Assembly (NCBI RefSeq): GCF_001638985.1
Contig: NW_017265194.1
Coordinates: 1-35,626, forward strand
Reading direction: 5' to 3'
From: Phycomyces blakesleeanus NRRL 1555(-)
Lineage: Eukaryota > Mucoromycota > Mucoromycetes > Mucorales > Phycomycetaceae
Length of the DNA: 35,626 nucleotides
In this document: piece by piece, positions 1 through 11,734 of the stretch
Layout of the letters: every line of letters starts with the position of its first letter
How positions within the stretch are numbered: the stretch's first letter is position 1
Translations under genes and position numbers: made by a program
The notes under the pieces: generated by a model
The model's database searches: none
What the model was told of the DNA's origin: nothing
The model's input: the letters and a program-made list of their open reading frames with translations, nothing else

Positions 1-1130
1 CCAACAAGGTACTGTTTACGGTTTCCCTTGATCTCCATTGAACGATTTGATGCTCGAACCCAGGTTTGGCGAAATGCTGTGCCAATGCATTCTTGAGCGA
101 GTTGTATGGAAAAACCATGAGAGGGACGGCGCGATCAGCTTCGGTGTCAGAGAAAAGAGGATTTCCGCAGTATGTTGGTGGTGTGGTTGTGTATTTTTCG
201 AATGTGCAATTTGGTTGGCGATTGCCTGGTAGGTAAATTGCAAAGCACTTGTTGCAGACGGTGTATTTGACGATGCTTTTTGTCATGAAATTGAAGCCGG
301 TCATAGTCTTTAATGCATCAATGGTGAGTGGGAGATCGGTATCCTTATCAAAGGCAACAAGAAGATGGCGGAAGAATTTCAACATAGCAGTTCCACCTGC
401 TTGAACCAAGTAAAACGCCTGAAAGATAACGCCAAATAGAGCCATGAATTGGCTTGTTTGAGACATTTCATGAATTTTCAAAGAAGCAACTACAAAGGCA
501 AGTATTTCTGTTAATTATTTGTAACACAATTTATGTATATTTCTTTTTTAAATGTATGCATACCGGAAGCAACCATGTCTTCAAAATCTTCAACACCGGC
601 AACCTCAACTTCGCTCTCATCTTCAGACTCATCGCTTGAATCAGGATCGTCATTGTCAGAAGCCAATGATGTTGTCTCGACATCAGACTCTTCGAATTGA
701 AAAATCTCGTCTTCTCTCAAAAAAGGTACACTCTGTACGGTAGTTTCGGCTGATACAATAGAATAATTGTCTTCATCTATAGTAAAACCAGACTATTAGC
801 TATCTAAATTATGATTTATTAAAAAGAAATTTTATACTCACAATCAATCGATGTTTCAGATACATCTACCATCTCAACGTCTGTCTCTTCTTCGACAACT
901 TCTGTATTAACTGATAATTAACAAAAAAAATATTAGATTACAATTTATCCAGTAATGCGCGTACTACTCAAATGTCATTTACCTCGATTTTTTGGGCCAA
1001 TGTCTAATAACTTATCAGCATTATTATGACACTTAAAGGTCTGTGCATTTTGCAAAATTCCGCCAATTGCATTTTTGGTACATGATGAACATGTACACAT
1101 AACAGTGTAGGTTTTAGTTGTAGAATTCAT
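1..1130 (-). CDS. Tnp2-like (CACTA-type) transposase, N-terminal part, four exons, runs off left edge
   Basis: Read on the minus strand, exons are 1130-983, 910-842, 776-564 and 507-1. Every junction has GT and AG ends (introns 72, 65 and 56 nt) and all join in phase 1, giving ~312 open residues with no stop. The start is the ATG at 1130. Residues 12-17 are CTCSSC, followed by a CH pair at 34-35, a probable zinc-binding N-terminus. Residues ~73-143 are very acidic (SSDESEDESEVEVAG). Exon 4 carries FMALFGVIFQAF, then VCNKC (C228, C231), C244 and the CG at 257-258, then VPLMVFPYNSL and KPGFE. This C..C/C/CG plus PF.Y..L plus PG.E order is typical of fungal Tnp2-family proteins ahead of the RNase H-like catalytic domain, which lies outside the window. 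Family activity is DNA cut-and-paste transposition in the nucleus. The open frame suggests a young copy. The family call is from recalled motifs, without a search. Confidence 0.78.
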
Positions 1131-1945
1131 AACAGTAAGAATAATATTAATAATAATAAAATAATAAAGAGGTGTATACTATATTTTATTTTCATCTTTT
1201 ATATGCCTCTTATTTTTGTCATTAATAATGAGTTGATATATCTTGTTCACTATGTCATTGACTACATTGAGCTTACCATCCCTATTAGTAAGAATTACAA
1301 ATGGATTTTGATGCAGCGATCTTTTCTTAAAAAAAGTGTGCCTGATTATTAATGGGGCTTCAATTTAATAATCACTGATATAATGGCGTAGTTTTTCTCT
1401 TTCGCGTTTTTTTAACATGACATCAATTCTCGCTCATTTTGGCAAGTGGCCTTTTTTGGATTTTCTTTTTCTTGTATTTTTTATGACATCAATTCTTGCT
1501 CTTTTTTTCAATTTTTTTTGATATACTTTCTTATTAAAAATAAGTCATATATCATACATTATTATATTCTAATAAAATTCGGTATTTTTTGCGATGCAAT
1601 AAAAATATTATTGAGTCTAAATTAGGTGCATCTGTAACAACAAGTTTTTCCTTCCAGAAAAATAATTAAATACTACATTTAACATTTAATATTTTATTTT
1701 TATTTTTTATTTTTCTGCCAAGTCAATCGAAACATATATTTTTTAAGACAATTGTGCGATTTATTGCCTAATTAATAAATATTTGTGTTTGTATCTGTGT
1801 TTATTTAATATAATCAGAAAAAATTGCGAATTCCCATCTCAAGAAAAAAATATATTGAAAAACAATGGTGTTTGAAATATTTTTCCAAATTTTGCCAAAA
1901 TTCAAAAAATAAAATTCGACTGAATCCACCCTCCTTTTGCAGTGT
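1131..1945. other. AT-rich non-coding spacer upstream of the left transposase
   Basis: I see no supportable gene. It holds the 5' flank of the minus-strand transposase, and a short imperfect direct repeat, ATGACATCAATTCTCGCTC at 1417 and a near copy at 1483 (66 bp apart). No terminal inverted repeat or CACTA end could be picked out by eye. Confidence 0.5.
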
Positions 1946-2815
1946 GACTACCGATCTGGTATATATATAAGCTGTTGATCGCCGATCTGACATATATATA
2001 AGCTGTTGATTGCCAATCTGGCATATATATAAGCTGTTGACTGCCAATCTGACATATATATAAGATGTTAACTGCCGATCTGGCATATATATAAGCTGTT
2101 GACTACCGATCTGATATATATAAGCTGTTGACCACCGATCTGGCATATATATAACTTGTTGATTGCCGATCTGGCATATATATAAGTTATTGATCGCCAA
2201 TCTGGCATATATATAAGCTGTTAACTACCAATCTGGCATATATATAAGCTGTTAATTGCTGATCTGGCATATATATAAGCTGTTGACTACCAATCTGGTA
2301 TATATATAAGCTGATGATAGTTGATCTGATATATATATAAGCTGTTGACCACCAATTGGGTATATATATAAGCTGATAACAGGTGATCCACACTATATAT
2401 AAACATATGATACTCAATCTGATATATATATAAGCTGATGATAGCTGATCTGGTATATATATAAATTGTTGACTGCCAATCAGCTATATATATATAAACT
2501 ATTAACAGCCTATCTCATACATATATAAGCTGATATTAGTCAATCTAGTATATATATAAGCTGTTGACTGCCAATTGAGTATATATATAAGTTGTTGACT
2601 ACCAATTGGGTATATATATAAGCTGATAACAAGTGATCTGCACTATATATAAACATATGATATCCAATCTGATATATATATAAGTAGATAACAGTCAATC
2701 TCATACATATATAAGCTGAACACTGCTGATCTAGTATATATATAAATAAATGATATCTGATCTGATATATATATAAATCAATAACAGTCAATTTATATTA
2801 TATATATATATTTAT
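1946..2815. repeat. 31-bp TATA-containing minisatellite, about 28 units
   Basis: Units of ~31 bp repeat head to tail. Each has CATATATATAAGCTGTTGA followed by a variable CTGCC or CTACC and then (G/A)ATCTGG. The first third is well conserved; units near 2400-2815 drift, with changes such as CACTATATATAAAC and TCATACATATATAAG. Long minus-strand open frames here (for example 1814-2200) are only the repeat read in frame (recurring LIYMPDR or YIYQIG) and are not proposed as genes. Every unit holds a TATATATAA string, so the tract is a dense run of TATA-box-like sites. Confidence 0.93.
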
Positions 2816-3095
2816 CACATCCAATTTACTACTTATATAAGTTAATAAAATATAATATATAATCAATATTAGCCAATAACATTTGATTTATTACTAATAT
2901 TAGCCTATAACATCTTATCTATCTCTGATATTAGTCAATACCATTGGATCTATCACATTATATATATTCACACTTGTCAATATCCAAGTCATATCCAATC
3001 ATCTCGTCAAATATAAGTTACATACTCTAATCATATTTAATCTTTAATTTTATATATATTCACAACTCTTTTATAATCTTTATATATATATATAT
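2816..3095. repeat. Degenerate continuation of the TATA minisatellite
   Basis: The periodic pattern fades into AT-rich sequence with relics such as AATATTAGCC and ATAACATTTGATTTATTAC, spaced about 30 bp apart. It ends in a short (TA)n run near 3080-3095. These look like old, diverged units at the edge of the array. Confidence 0.6.
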
Positions 3096-3239
3096 TTATG
3101 TTGATGGCAACGGTGAAATAATGATTTTAATGAAGAATGTTTGAATGTTGCTGCGCACCTCAAGTGTTATAGCGTTGTGTTTTGGTTCTGAGCACCCCTG
3201 TTCGACCCTACGCGGTAGCATTCTTTTATTTCGATTTTG

Positions 3240-3312
3240 TTGTTCCTGATCTGGGTTGGTCTTCCTTTTACTATAGTAAAGTCAAAAGGGCAAACCAACT
3301 GGGGATCAAGGA
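3240..3312. other. Imperfect foldback (inverted repeat)
   Basis: The left arm GATCTGGGTTGGTCTTCC pairs imperfectly with the right arm AACCAACTGGGGATC. They are joined through a small palindrome, TTTACTATAGTAAA. The arms are about 25 nt. It could be a MITE-like remnant or simply a hairpin; no flanking target-site duplication was evident. Confidence 0.45.
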
Positions 3313-3835
3313 GTATATGTAAAATCAAAGATAGGATAAAAGATACTTTTTATGGATATGAATTGAATTGTCATATATAGTTTTCTAAACTAATACTGCA
3401 CATTATCTGAATTAGCTATTATATTATATTTAAATAAAAGGAAAGTCATTATACTTTGGTTAATGCTCAGGAATATATTACTGCGCATAAGGAGGTATTG
3501 TGGTTAATTATTTTCAGATTGTACGGATTCATCAAAATAATGTCTGATAGTTTTTTTTTGTAATAAAACAACAGTATAATACTACTGTTATAAGTTTTCT
3601 TCTTTTAATAATTTGTTTATTAAATTAAAGAGATGTAAAGGAAAAGTCTGTTTACATATTAAGGGAAGGTTTATGATTGCTTGTTATAATAAGACTATTA
3701 TAAAAGTTAAAATCTCAAGAAATGAAATATAAATAGAGATATTATAGTTCTAGAGTATATTTTTTATTATAGTATAGCAAACGAAAAAATTAATATAAAA
3801 TAAACTATTTAGCTGAAGTATAAAATAAACATTTA

Positions 3836-4080
3836 GTTTTTTTTTTTTTAATTTTTTATTATTATTATTTTTGTTTTTTTTTATATTTTTTTTCTTATAT
3901 TTTTTTCTTTTTTTTTTTCTTATTTTTTATTATTATTTTTATTATTTTGTTTTTTATTTTATTTTTTATTATTTTTTTTTTATTATTTTTTTATTATTTT
4001 TATTATTTTGTTTTTTATTTATTTATATTTTATTTTAATGCTTTTATTATATTTATAATAAATTAGCATTTCAAAAATAT
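3836..4080. repeat. T-rich low-complexity tract
   Basis: About 245 bp made almost only of T runs broken by A (TTTTTATTATTATTTTT-like). No coding potential. Confidence 0.9.
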
Positions 4081-4698
4081 TGTGAATAAACATATTAATT
4101 TTTTTTAGATAAATTCTATTTTTTTTTAATATATATATATATATGATATTCGGCTAGAGCGGAAATATTTGATTTATTTTAATTTTTACCCACCTGCGCA
4201 CTATATCAAATCCCGGCGGCCATCTAATCGTAGCATGATTCAATCTCCGAAAAAATTCTAAAGACCGACAATGTGCCTCTAATGCCACTTTTCAGTTACT
4301 CTTCGTCATTAGCTATTGATAGAGCCAAGAAGCATACAAATACAATCAGTAGAAGTCAAGAAAAGTAGAATTATATGAATTTTATTTTTTGAATAAATAT
4401 TGATTTCCCAAAAAAAATAAAAAAAATAATAATATTATAAATGCCGACTGAAACCGATATTTTTTATTTATTTATTTATTTTTTGGTATCTTGTGTGCCC
4501 TTTAACCGAGGCGACACATTGTTCAAATAATCTCAATTACAAGAGGTATATATATATATTTGATATTCTTTATATTTTTTGTGGAGAGGTTGAAAAGTTG
4601 TAAAAAAATATTTTCAATGCAGTCATTGGTGCAATGATTCCAGTTGAGGAATGAGGACGGGGGGTTGTTTTTTCAAGCAGAATAAACAAAAATAATAC

Positions 4699-4700
4699 TT

Positions 4701-4731
<31 letters not shown>

Positions 4732-4740
4732 TTTTATTTT
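4699..4740. repeat. (TTTA)n microsatellite
   Basis: About ten ATTT tetranucleotides in a row. A shorter run of the same motif lies near 4462-4482. Confidence 0.9.
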
Positions 4741-5839
4741 TCTTCTGTATGCATCTCTTTCAATAACCATACATATTCACATTAACTTGCCATGAAAGTT
4801 ACAATTGAAATTACTACAATCATACACATGCGCACATGTACGCACACACGTATTTTACCAAGAACATCTCTAAAAATATATTATATTTGTTAAAAGCGCA
4901 AGCTTTCACCAAGACCACGAGCAAGTTTTGATATGTACCAGCTAGAAAACAATTACTCGCATTCTCTTTGTATGATAAAGCCACATTATTATGATTTTTT
5001 ATTTTATATATTTTTTAGGCTCCCTGTAGTATATATTGGCAAAAATAGGAATAATCGATATATATATATTTGAAACGGTGAATAATAAGAAGAGTAGGCG
5101 TGTGCAGTGATGGTAACTAATTTTCGTTTGTCGGTATATACCTTGATCGAAAAATATACTTTTACTGTAAAGGTTTAATACTCATGAGAAAAAGGTGGTA
5201 AGAATAGCGTGTGTACTTATGGCTATTGTAGAAAGCATATGTACAAAAGAAAAGCTTCCATTTCATGTTAAATCGAGTAATGATAAAGGTGCGTTACATA
5301 CCAGAAACGAAAGCCAATTTATTGGTGGGGCAAGTTTTTGTTTACAAATAAAGGGCTTTTATCCATTACATACGCTTGGGATAATTCACGGTGATTACAA
5401 TGGTTCAAAAAATAAGACACAATATTCTTAACTAATATGAATTTTTATTGTGAAAAGAGTTTATTTTGAGTGATAATAGTATTCGTGATGGCACAATAAG
5501 TTAAACCTGTTTTGTAAAGAACTTAAGAATAAGTAGTTTCATCACAGAAAGTCAATCGGTTTTTTTTAAAAAGGAAGAGAACCAGAAAATCATAAAATTA
5601 CAAGGAAGTAAAGTATAAAATTTTTCCACCCCTGGGAAAATATGTATGAACAGGCAGTATGCATCGTAAGAGAGGTAGACGATTGGCTTATTCCCCGTAT
5701 GACATAGCTCAATAAATAAATAAATAATATTTAAATTTTGAGCCACAACAATTAAACGATGTTTTTCCCCATTTTGATTCTTTGTGTAGATAGAATTTGG
5801 AACGATTACAAAACAGTAATAAAAATAAATAAGTTATAC

Positions 5840-6125
5840 AACAATGGTATTGTATTTTAAGAGGTTAAAACCATCGACCACATGGAGGTCAAAGTGAGAC
5901 TCCAATAACTCCCAAATATTTTCTCATTCACGTTTATTGTCAATCAAATTACCTTGGCCTCATCCCGCACACCAAAGGTATCAACCATTTTTTATTCTCA
6001 TTATTGTTATTCTATACTTCATCTGTATCCTTCATCACGCGTTTTTTCACCCTGGACAAGAGTCGATGTATTTTGCTTGATGTTAAAAAATCATCTGTTT
6101 CTATAGGTGTTTCTATGTGTTCTCT
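5840..6125 (-). pseudogene. Possible decayed coding fragment of unknown family
   Basis: Two minus-strand stretches look protein-like rather than random. From ~6120 to ~6026 the reading is ETPIETDDFLTSSKIHRLL followed by SRVKKRVMKDTDE, ending at a possible GTATAG donor. From ~5945 to ~5845 it is ENIWELLESHFDLHVVDG followed by FNLLKYNT. They are separated and broken by stops (a TAG just after DTDEV and a TGA after NKRE). I do not recognise the family. It could be the remains of a multi-exon gene or chance open sequence. Confidence 0.28.
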
Positions 6126-6166
6126 AATCCTTTTTTAGGAATCAGAGATCTATTGCATTGAATTTA

Positions 6167-6193
6167 AAAAGAAAGAAAGAAAGAAAGAAAGAA
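6167..6193. repeat. (GAAA)n microsatellite
   Basis: About seven GAAA repeats on the plus strand. Confidence 0.9.
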
Positions 6194-7897
6194 TGACAAA
6201 GATATTGGATTGTCTAAAATTGCACTCAACTCAAATTAATTCTTGGTACAGTTGGCGTTTGTGTGCGTGGATAAACAATATAAAAGAAAGGAATAACTAA
6301 TTGCCTTTCAATATTAGCAAAATCGTTGCTATTATGGTGGACGATGAGGACTGTAGTGGTATATGAGTTTTGGTTAGGTGCAACTGTACTAATATTATTT
6401 TGTTTTTTTCGGCAGTTGCTTTGTGTTGGCAGTTTAATTATTTTCATGAAAAATGATAAAATGGTAAGAAATATAAAAACCTATAAGTCCAGTGTTATTT
6501 GATTATGTACTGGATCCGATTGTTTTGCGTGAGTGCGGGTGTGTGCGCAGAATGGTATCCTTTGATGTACCATATTCATTTATTTACGACCAAAACCGAT
6601 AATTTCTTATGTATACCCATCCGCCAACTAGTCGAAAAGTTTAGTAGCTGTACTCCTAATGATTTGCACCAGTGCTTATTTCCATGTCATGTAAGACACA
6701 TTAGTATAAAAATACGCCTTTCTTTTTCTTTTTCTTTTTCTTCAGCAGCCACTTGAATGTAAAGTATATCGACCAACTCGGGTGCATCGAAAACTGTAAA
6801 ATAAATATGAAACTTTTCTTGCTAATTGCCTTGTAAATATTTTCGCAATTACATTTACCGTTCTCTACAAGAGCCTATTTGAAAACAAAGATAATATTTC
6901 TTGCTTTAATTAGAACTGTGGAGGCTCAATTAGCATGAAAACAATATTCGACTGTATAAGTATAATTTCTTGAAGACGTCGAGTATATCTGACTCTGGGT
7001 ATCACATACAAGTACTCTGTTTTTTTCTTCTTTAAAATCAAATACAATAGAAGCTGTTAATAAAATAAGTTAATATAAAGAGTACATAATGATAGAAAAA
7101 AACAAATAAGTATTTCTATACTGTCAAATATATACACGGTTATGTCAAGTACTATTGTGGTTACTATTTGATTTTTTGAATTCAAGACATTAGAGTTACA
7201 AAGTACTTGTGGCGTCCATTATAATATCTTGGGTTGGTAATATAAAACGAAACACACTGGTATCGAGAGCTATATCATTACGAGAGAGTAAAATGCGTAC
7301 TTAGTGATGTACTTTGGCGTACTTTCCCTGCCTACTTTAAACTCGTGTTTTAATAATGATTATCGTGTATTTCCGTACTGTGGTAATTAATATTATATAT
7401 ATACATATATATATACCAACGCCTTTTTTGTTAAATATCGAAATTGAAAGGGTTGCTCTAACAAAAAGATCGGATGATTGACTGTCGAGACTTGACCGAA
7501 ACTTACAAACAATTAGTGTGCTAGATGTACAATTAATAATGATATTTATAATATTATAATCAATCTTACTCACGGGTATTTTAATCAAGATTATTACACC
7601 CAAAAGTATTTTACTCAAAAATATTAAAGGCACCCAACAAGTGTTGTACTTTTATATTGAACATTATTTGAATAGTAGTTAAAGCATTGCTGCCACGAAT
7701 CGTCACGCATCGATAGCTAGTTAAACCCTTATTGTCATTATATTAAAAGAGATATATAGAATTCAATTTGTAATTCTTACTAATAGAGACCGTAAGCTTA
7801 GTAGAGTTAATTACATTGATAATAGACTGATATATCTCAATAACCAAGACCAAAAAAAATCGTATAAAACATATTTTTTTTATTTTTATTATTGTAG
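6194..7897. other. AT-rich region without a supportable gene
   Basis: Short open frames exist (minus 6226-6447, plus 6499-6756, minus 7337-7633 and 7743-7937) but none shows a domain, a paralogue in the window or consistent splice sites. A (CTTTTT)n-like run lies at 6719-6742. The last ~200 bp should hold exons 1-2 of the decayed transposase that follows, but I could not align them to the intact left copy. Confidence 0.45.
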
Positions 7898-10690
7898 ATA
7901 AAGGTACTTCTTCTATTAGATTTCCTGAAACCGCCACACATAGTATACTTTTTTTTGCGAGAAGACAAACCTTTTCAATTCAAAGAAGAGTATGATACTG
8001 AGACACTACTATCGCCATTTGACAATAACTATCCGGATTAAAGTGAGGAGTCCAACGATGAGAATAAAGCTGACATTGTTGGTGTCATAGTATTTAAAGA
8101 TACGATGGATTCAGGTATGCACCTATTGAACAAAGAAATATACATAAATCATATTACAGATAATGATGATACTTATCATAACACTTGCCTTTTTGTAATC
8201 CTATGTTTGAAAATGGATGACATTCATCAAGTCACTCAACTAATAGCTCTATTTGGTGTTATATTTCAAGCGTTTTGCTTGGCTCAAGCAAGGAGGATCT
8301 ACAACACTGAAATTATTCCAATACTTTCTTGTTACCTATGAGAAGGATACTGATCCATATGTCACCGTTGATGTATCGAAAATAATGTCTGGATTCGATC
8401 TTATGACAAAACCGTCTTCAAGTACACCATCTGTATCAAACGTAATGTCATATACTTACCAGGGTATCATCAATCCAACTGTTCCTCCGAGAAGCACATT
8501 CCGCTCCATCTATCTATGCCAGTAATTCCCTGTATGCCAGACCAGCAATTGAGAAGCCAGTCCCTCTCATGGTATTTCCTTACAGCTTACTGAGAAAATA
8601 TCTCGTCACAACATTTCCACAAAGTCAAGTCAGATGAGTAAATCGTGCACTAGGGGTCAAGCAAAACAATAGAAAGTACGATGACGGACGTATACGATGA
8701 TGCAATTTAGACTGATATGCTCGGTGAAGCCGACGGGACCTTTGTAAATCATGCCAATTCTCTCATGTTGACATTGAATGTATATTGGTTTAAGCTGTTT
8801 GAAGGACGGATTTATACAGGCGGTGCTTTGTACTTACTTATCAGCAATTTCCCCAAGGAAGACCAAATGAGACCAGAAAATATTATCCTCGTTGATGTCA
8901 TACCTGGTCCAAAGGAAGTAGAGGACGACTAGATGGACGTATTTCTGGAAACATTTGTTGATGGGATGGTAGACTGTTATGGTGGTATAGCTGTGAGGAC
9001 TACCAAGTTCCCTAATGGTACTACTGTCTATACTGCTATCATGTATGTCGCTTCCGAGATATCTGCTGCTAGAAATACTGCCGGATTCACAGAACATGGC
9101 ATGTAAACACATATGGCTGTCATAAATTCAAATGATATATCCCCGTGATTACTGCATCAAGTAAGATCAATTACGTTTGGCGTGTCAATGAAAACTGGGA
9201 ATCACGGACAGAAGAGATGGTTTCCATATATGACAATATGTGGTTTTGCACAGAATCAGATGTAGAAAGAGAAAATTTGGAGAAGCAGAACGGCATGCAG
9301 TTTTCAGAGTTGCATCGCTTACATGATTGTTGATCTCACGCACAATATATTTCTTGTGATAGCGAACCGTATGGCCAGTGTTTGAAATGCCTTTGTATTT
9401 TTCCGCTGCTGTTATTGCTCGTATACAACGCTTTGCTGATGATATTCCTCTTCCTCCTGAATATACCGTCTTATTTGAAAAAGTCACGCCTTAGTTCCTA
9501 TATATGAAGGCAGGTGAGTGGCGATCGTTGTGTCTGGTGCATTTTCTGGTGGTGTTGAAGGAGTTTTTGCCCAAAAGTGATTACAATAACTAGACCAATC
9601 TTGCCAAGACATGCCGAAAGTTGAAAGGTCCATTGAACAAGTACTTACATATAGACTACGCAGGCCAGCCCCTTGGTAAATTTGGGGAATAATGCCAGAG
9701 TATTTACGAAAAAAAGGAGTAGCACACCAAATATGCATTTGTGTGAGTTGATGCTTGACTTTGGTCTGGTCTTTAAATTTTGGATGTATAACCTTAAGAT
9801 ACACAAGTATAAGTTAAAAAAAACATTAAGACAAACTACCGTAATGGTCTAGAGGTGACAGTAATGAGCGTTTTTCCGGAGAATGCGTTCACTGACACTT
9901 TTTTTCCTGTGTATTCCATTAATCTTCTGCTGCGTATAATAATATTTTCCTAAGGCGTCGCGCAAGTGCTATCTGAATCTCATCTACCGTGTCTTCAGTG
10001 TATTGATAATGATTATCCTCCTGCATTGCCATTTGACCTCCCGATGTTCCAGCAAGTCGTCAACAGCCTATGGTACAATGTAATCGGAACTAAGACGTCG
10101 CCACCAACTACCATGCCATTGAAGTTACAAAATTTGAATACGATGAAGTATGATTACTCTTAATGGCTATTCAAATTCTATGTCAAGGCTTACCAGAATA
10201 CTTTTCTTTCTGCGGCGTGGGGAGTATTTCACTTGGTGAGAATGTGCTGGTAAACATTTGCATTCAGAAGATGAAGAATATTTCGTTGCTTGGCCAGGAG
10301 TTTTTTAGTGAACAGAAGAAATATCGCAGCTCAATTGTGCGGGTTATGTTTTTTTTGGTAGGATAGTTGACGACATCTCTAAATTCCCTGGTCAGATTGA
10401 GTACATATTTACTTGTCATCAAGATTGGTAGAATCAAAAGTGTCAACGTTTGGTTTTTTAAAAAGATTTGCGACATGCCATTCTGTCAGAATTAAGCCGT
10501 TAGTTGGGTAAGGTCTGAATTTGTGGGTGAGTGGGTTTATTAAGAAGAGTATTGCGTGCATCATCCCGGTGCATCGTCTGCATTCGTATTTCGCGTTGAC
10601 TACGCACAACATCCAGGGTGGGATCCAAAAGCGCCTAGTCATCCCACTGCCTAGAAAAGTAGTCACGAATAAAAATAGAATTATTTATAT
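7898..10690 (+). pseudogene. Decayed Tnp2-like transposase, most conserved blocks traceable
   Basis: Starts after a TTGTAG acceptor with an exon matching exon 3 of the left-edge copy (REDKPFQFKEE versus REDEIFQFEES, then IVGV...MDSG at a GTATGC donor). Blocks then follow in family order: LIALFGVIFQAF near 8240; VPLMVFPYSLL near 8560; LMLTLNVYWFKLF near 8765; GGALYLLISNFPKEDQ, MRPENIILV and IPGPKEVED to 8930; NYVWRVNENWESRTEE at 9170; FSELHRL at 9300; MIVDLTHNIFLVIANRMA at 9326; EYTVLFEKV at 9457; KAGEWRSLCLVHFLVVLKEF near 9505; LGQEFFSEQKKYRSS near 10290; FPGQIEYIF near 10390; IIPVHRLHSYFA near 10560; VIPLPRK near 10640. At least six frame changes and several stops (for example TAA at 8039, TAG at 8929) make it a pseudogene. 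In LNVDWF the family aspartate is Tyr here, and the second conserved acidic site (DxPAxRK) reads SEISAARN; both losses fit inactivation. Family assignment is strong but motif-based. Confidence 0.85.
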
Positions 10691-11302
10691 TACTAATATA
10701 AATAATTATAGTAAGAGTTTTTTTGACTGCGAAAGGGTTTGCCTTTATTTATCTCTCTATTTTTCTTTTGTTTTAGCATTACTTCTTTATCAAATATTTA
10801 AAATTATATTGAATTCTATTATCAACGAATAGTAAAAACCGTTATTTATTTTTATTGTTTTTATCAAAAGTATGAAAGACAAAATACCTGTATATTTAAT
10901 ACCCAATGCCCACCATTTTCTTAGCTTTTATCAAAATAAACTTACAGAGAGCGATATTACAATTTCCAACGAAAAAAAACCGTGGATAAAACAATCAAGA
11001 TTGTATAATTAAATAATTATTTTGTATATATATATATTTCATTAATCGGCTGTAAAATAAAGTAAAATAAAATAAAATAACTATTTATTTATTACTTCCC
11101 ATCTCGACATTACTACCGCATCATCTTTTATCGATTCAACCCACATCTTTCAAAACAATGAATAAAAATCAATAAAATACTATATACTCTGTACTTTTTT
11201 TATTATGCCGTGTGCTATTCCATGCAACAACACGCACCTTTCTCTCCTTCAAAAGTTTGACGTTTCTTGGAATAGCTGGACACTTGGAAAAGCTAATGAC
11301 TT
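10691..11302. other. AT-rich spacer between transposase remains and the small minus-strand gene
   Basis: No gene supported. A short minus-strand open stretch at ~11290-11200 reads SKCPAIPRNVKLLKERK, which might be an extra exon or chance. Includes an (AAATA)n-like run near 11060-11090. Confidence 0.4.
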
Positions 11303-11734
11303 TTATTCTTTTTGATCATTTCTCCGTCCTTTTAACTTGCTAAAGTACTCTTTGATCTGTGTTATAATATCAACAATTAGGAATTCTAAATAAAAAAAAT
11401 GACACTTCTTTGTAAAAAGAAAAAAAAAATGTTAAAATTATTTAAACAAAAACCGTGGATTATACTTACTCTTATCTTTCTTGTTCGACAACAAGAAAAC
11501 CGATTACGCCCAGCTAACTTTTCCGACATAGATTTTGCGCTGTGAATTTTATACGAAAGATGTCTACGAGCTTTCTCTTCCACGACTGAAGACAAAACAT
11601 ACTCTACTTCAGGCTGCATATGGATGTAGCTCTGCACCATGCTAGCAATTGGATGGTTAGATATTGAGAAGGTACCCTCATCAATATTCAATGGCGTAGC
11701 TGTCATAACTGCTTGTGTTTGAGAACGGATCACA
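11303..11734 (-). CDS. Possible two-exon gene, unknown function (5' end unresolved)
   Basis: On the minus strand an open exon (11734-11470, 265 nt) follows TTTTTTTCAG and ends at a strong GTAAGT donor. The intron (11469-11357, 113 nt) ends in AACACAG. A terminal exon (11356-11303) continues in the same phase and reads IKEYFSKLKGRRNDQKE then TAA. The body includes HPIASMVQSYIHMQPEVEYV and VEEKARRHLSYKIHS; the end is basic (GRNRFSCCRTRKIR). I recognise no domain. The upstream exon that should supply two bases of the first codon is not identified; an internal ATG (AVMTATPLN) is an alternative start. It could also be part of a mobile element, since transposase remains flank it. Confidence 0.35.

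Larger units (their letters stand above)
3096..5839. other. Gene-poor AT-rich region with simple repeats
   Basis: I find no gene I can support. A forward frame at 5195-5431 (78 codons) has no recognisable domain, splice context or composition bias, and I treat it as chance. The stretch includes a foldback at 3240-3312, a T-rich tract at 3836-4080, and ATTT-type microsatellites. A GC-richer patch at 3150-3230 contains CTGTTCGACCCTACGCGG but does not fold as a tRNA. Confidence 0.5.

Noticed and set aside
1814..2791. Minus-strand open frames of 76-128 codons
   Set aside because: They are the 31-bp minisatellite read in frame; composition and repetition follow the DNA repeat.
3150..3230. Possible tRNA gene (CTGTTCGACCC resembles a B box)
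   Set aside because: The bases flanking TTCGA cannot form a five-pair T stem and no acceptor stem or anticodon arm could be drawn.
5195..5431. 78-codon plus-strand frame
   Set aside because: No domain, no repeat copy, no splice context; length is plausible by chance.
8834..9804. Minus-strand frames of 92-106 codons
   Set aside because: They lie antisense to conserved transposase blocks on the plus strand.
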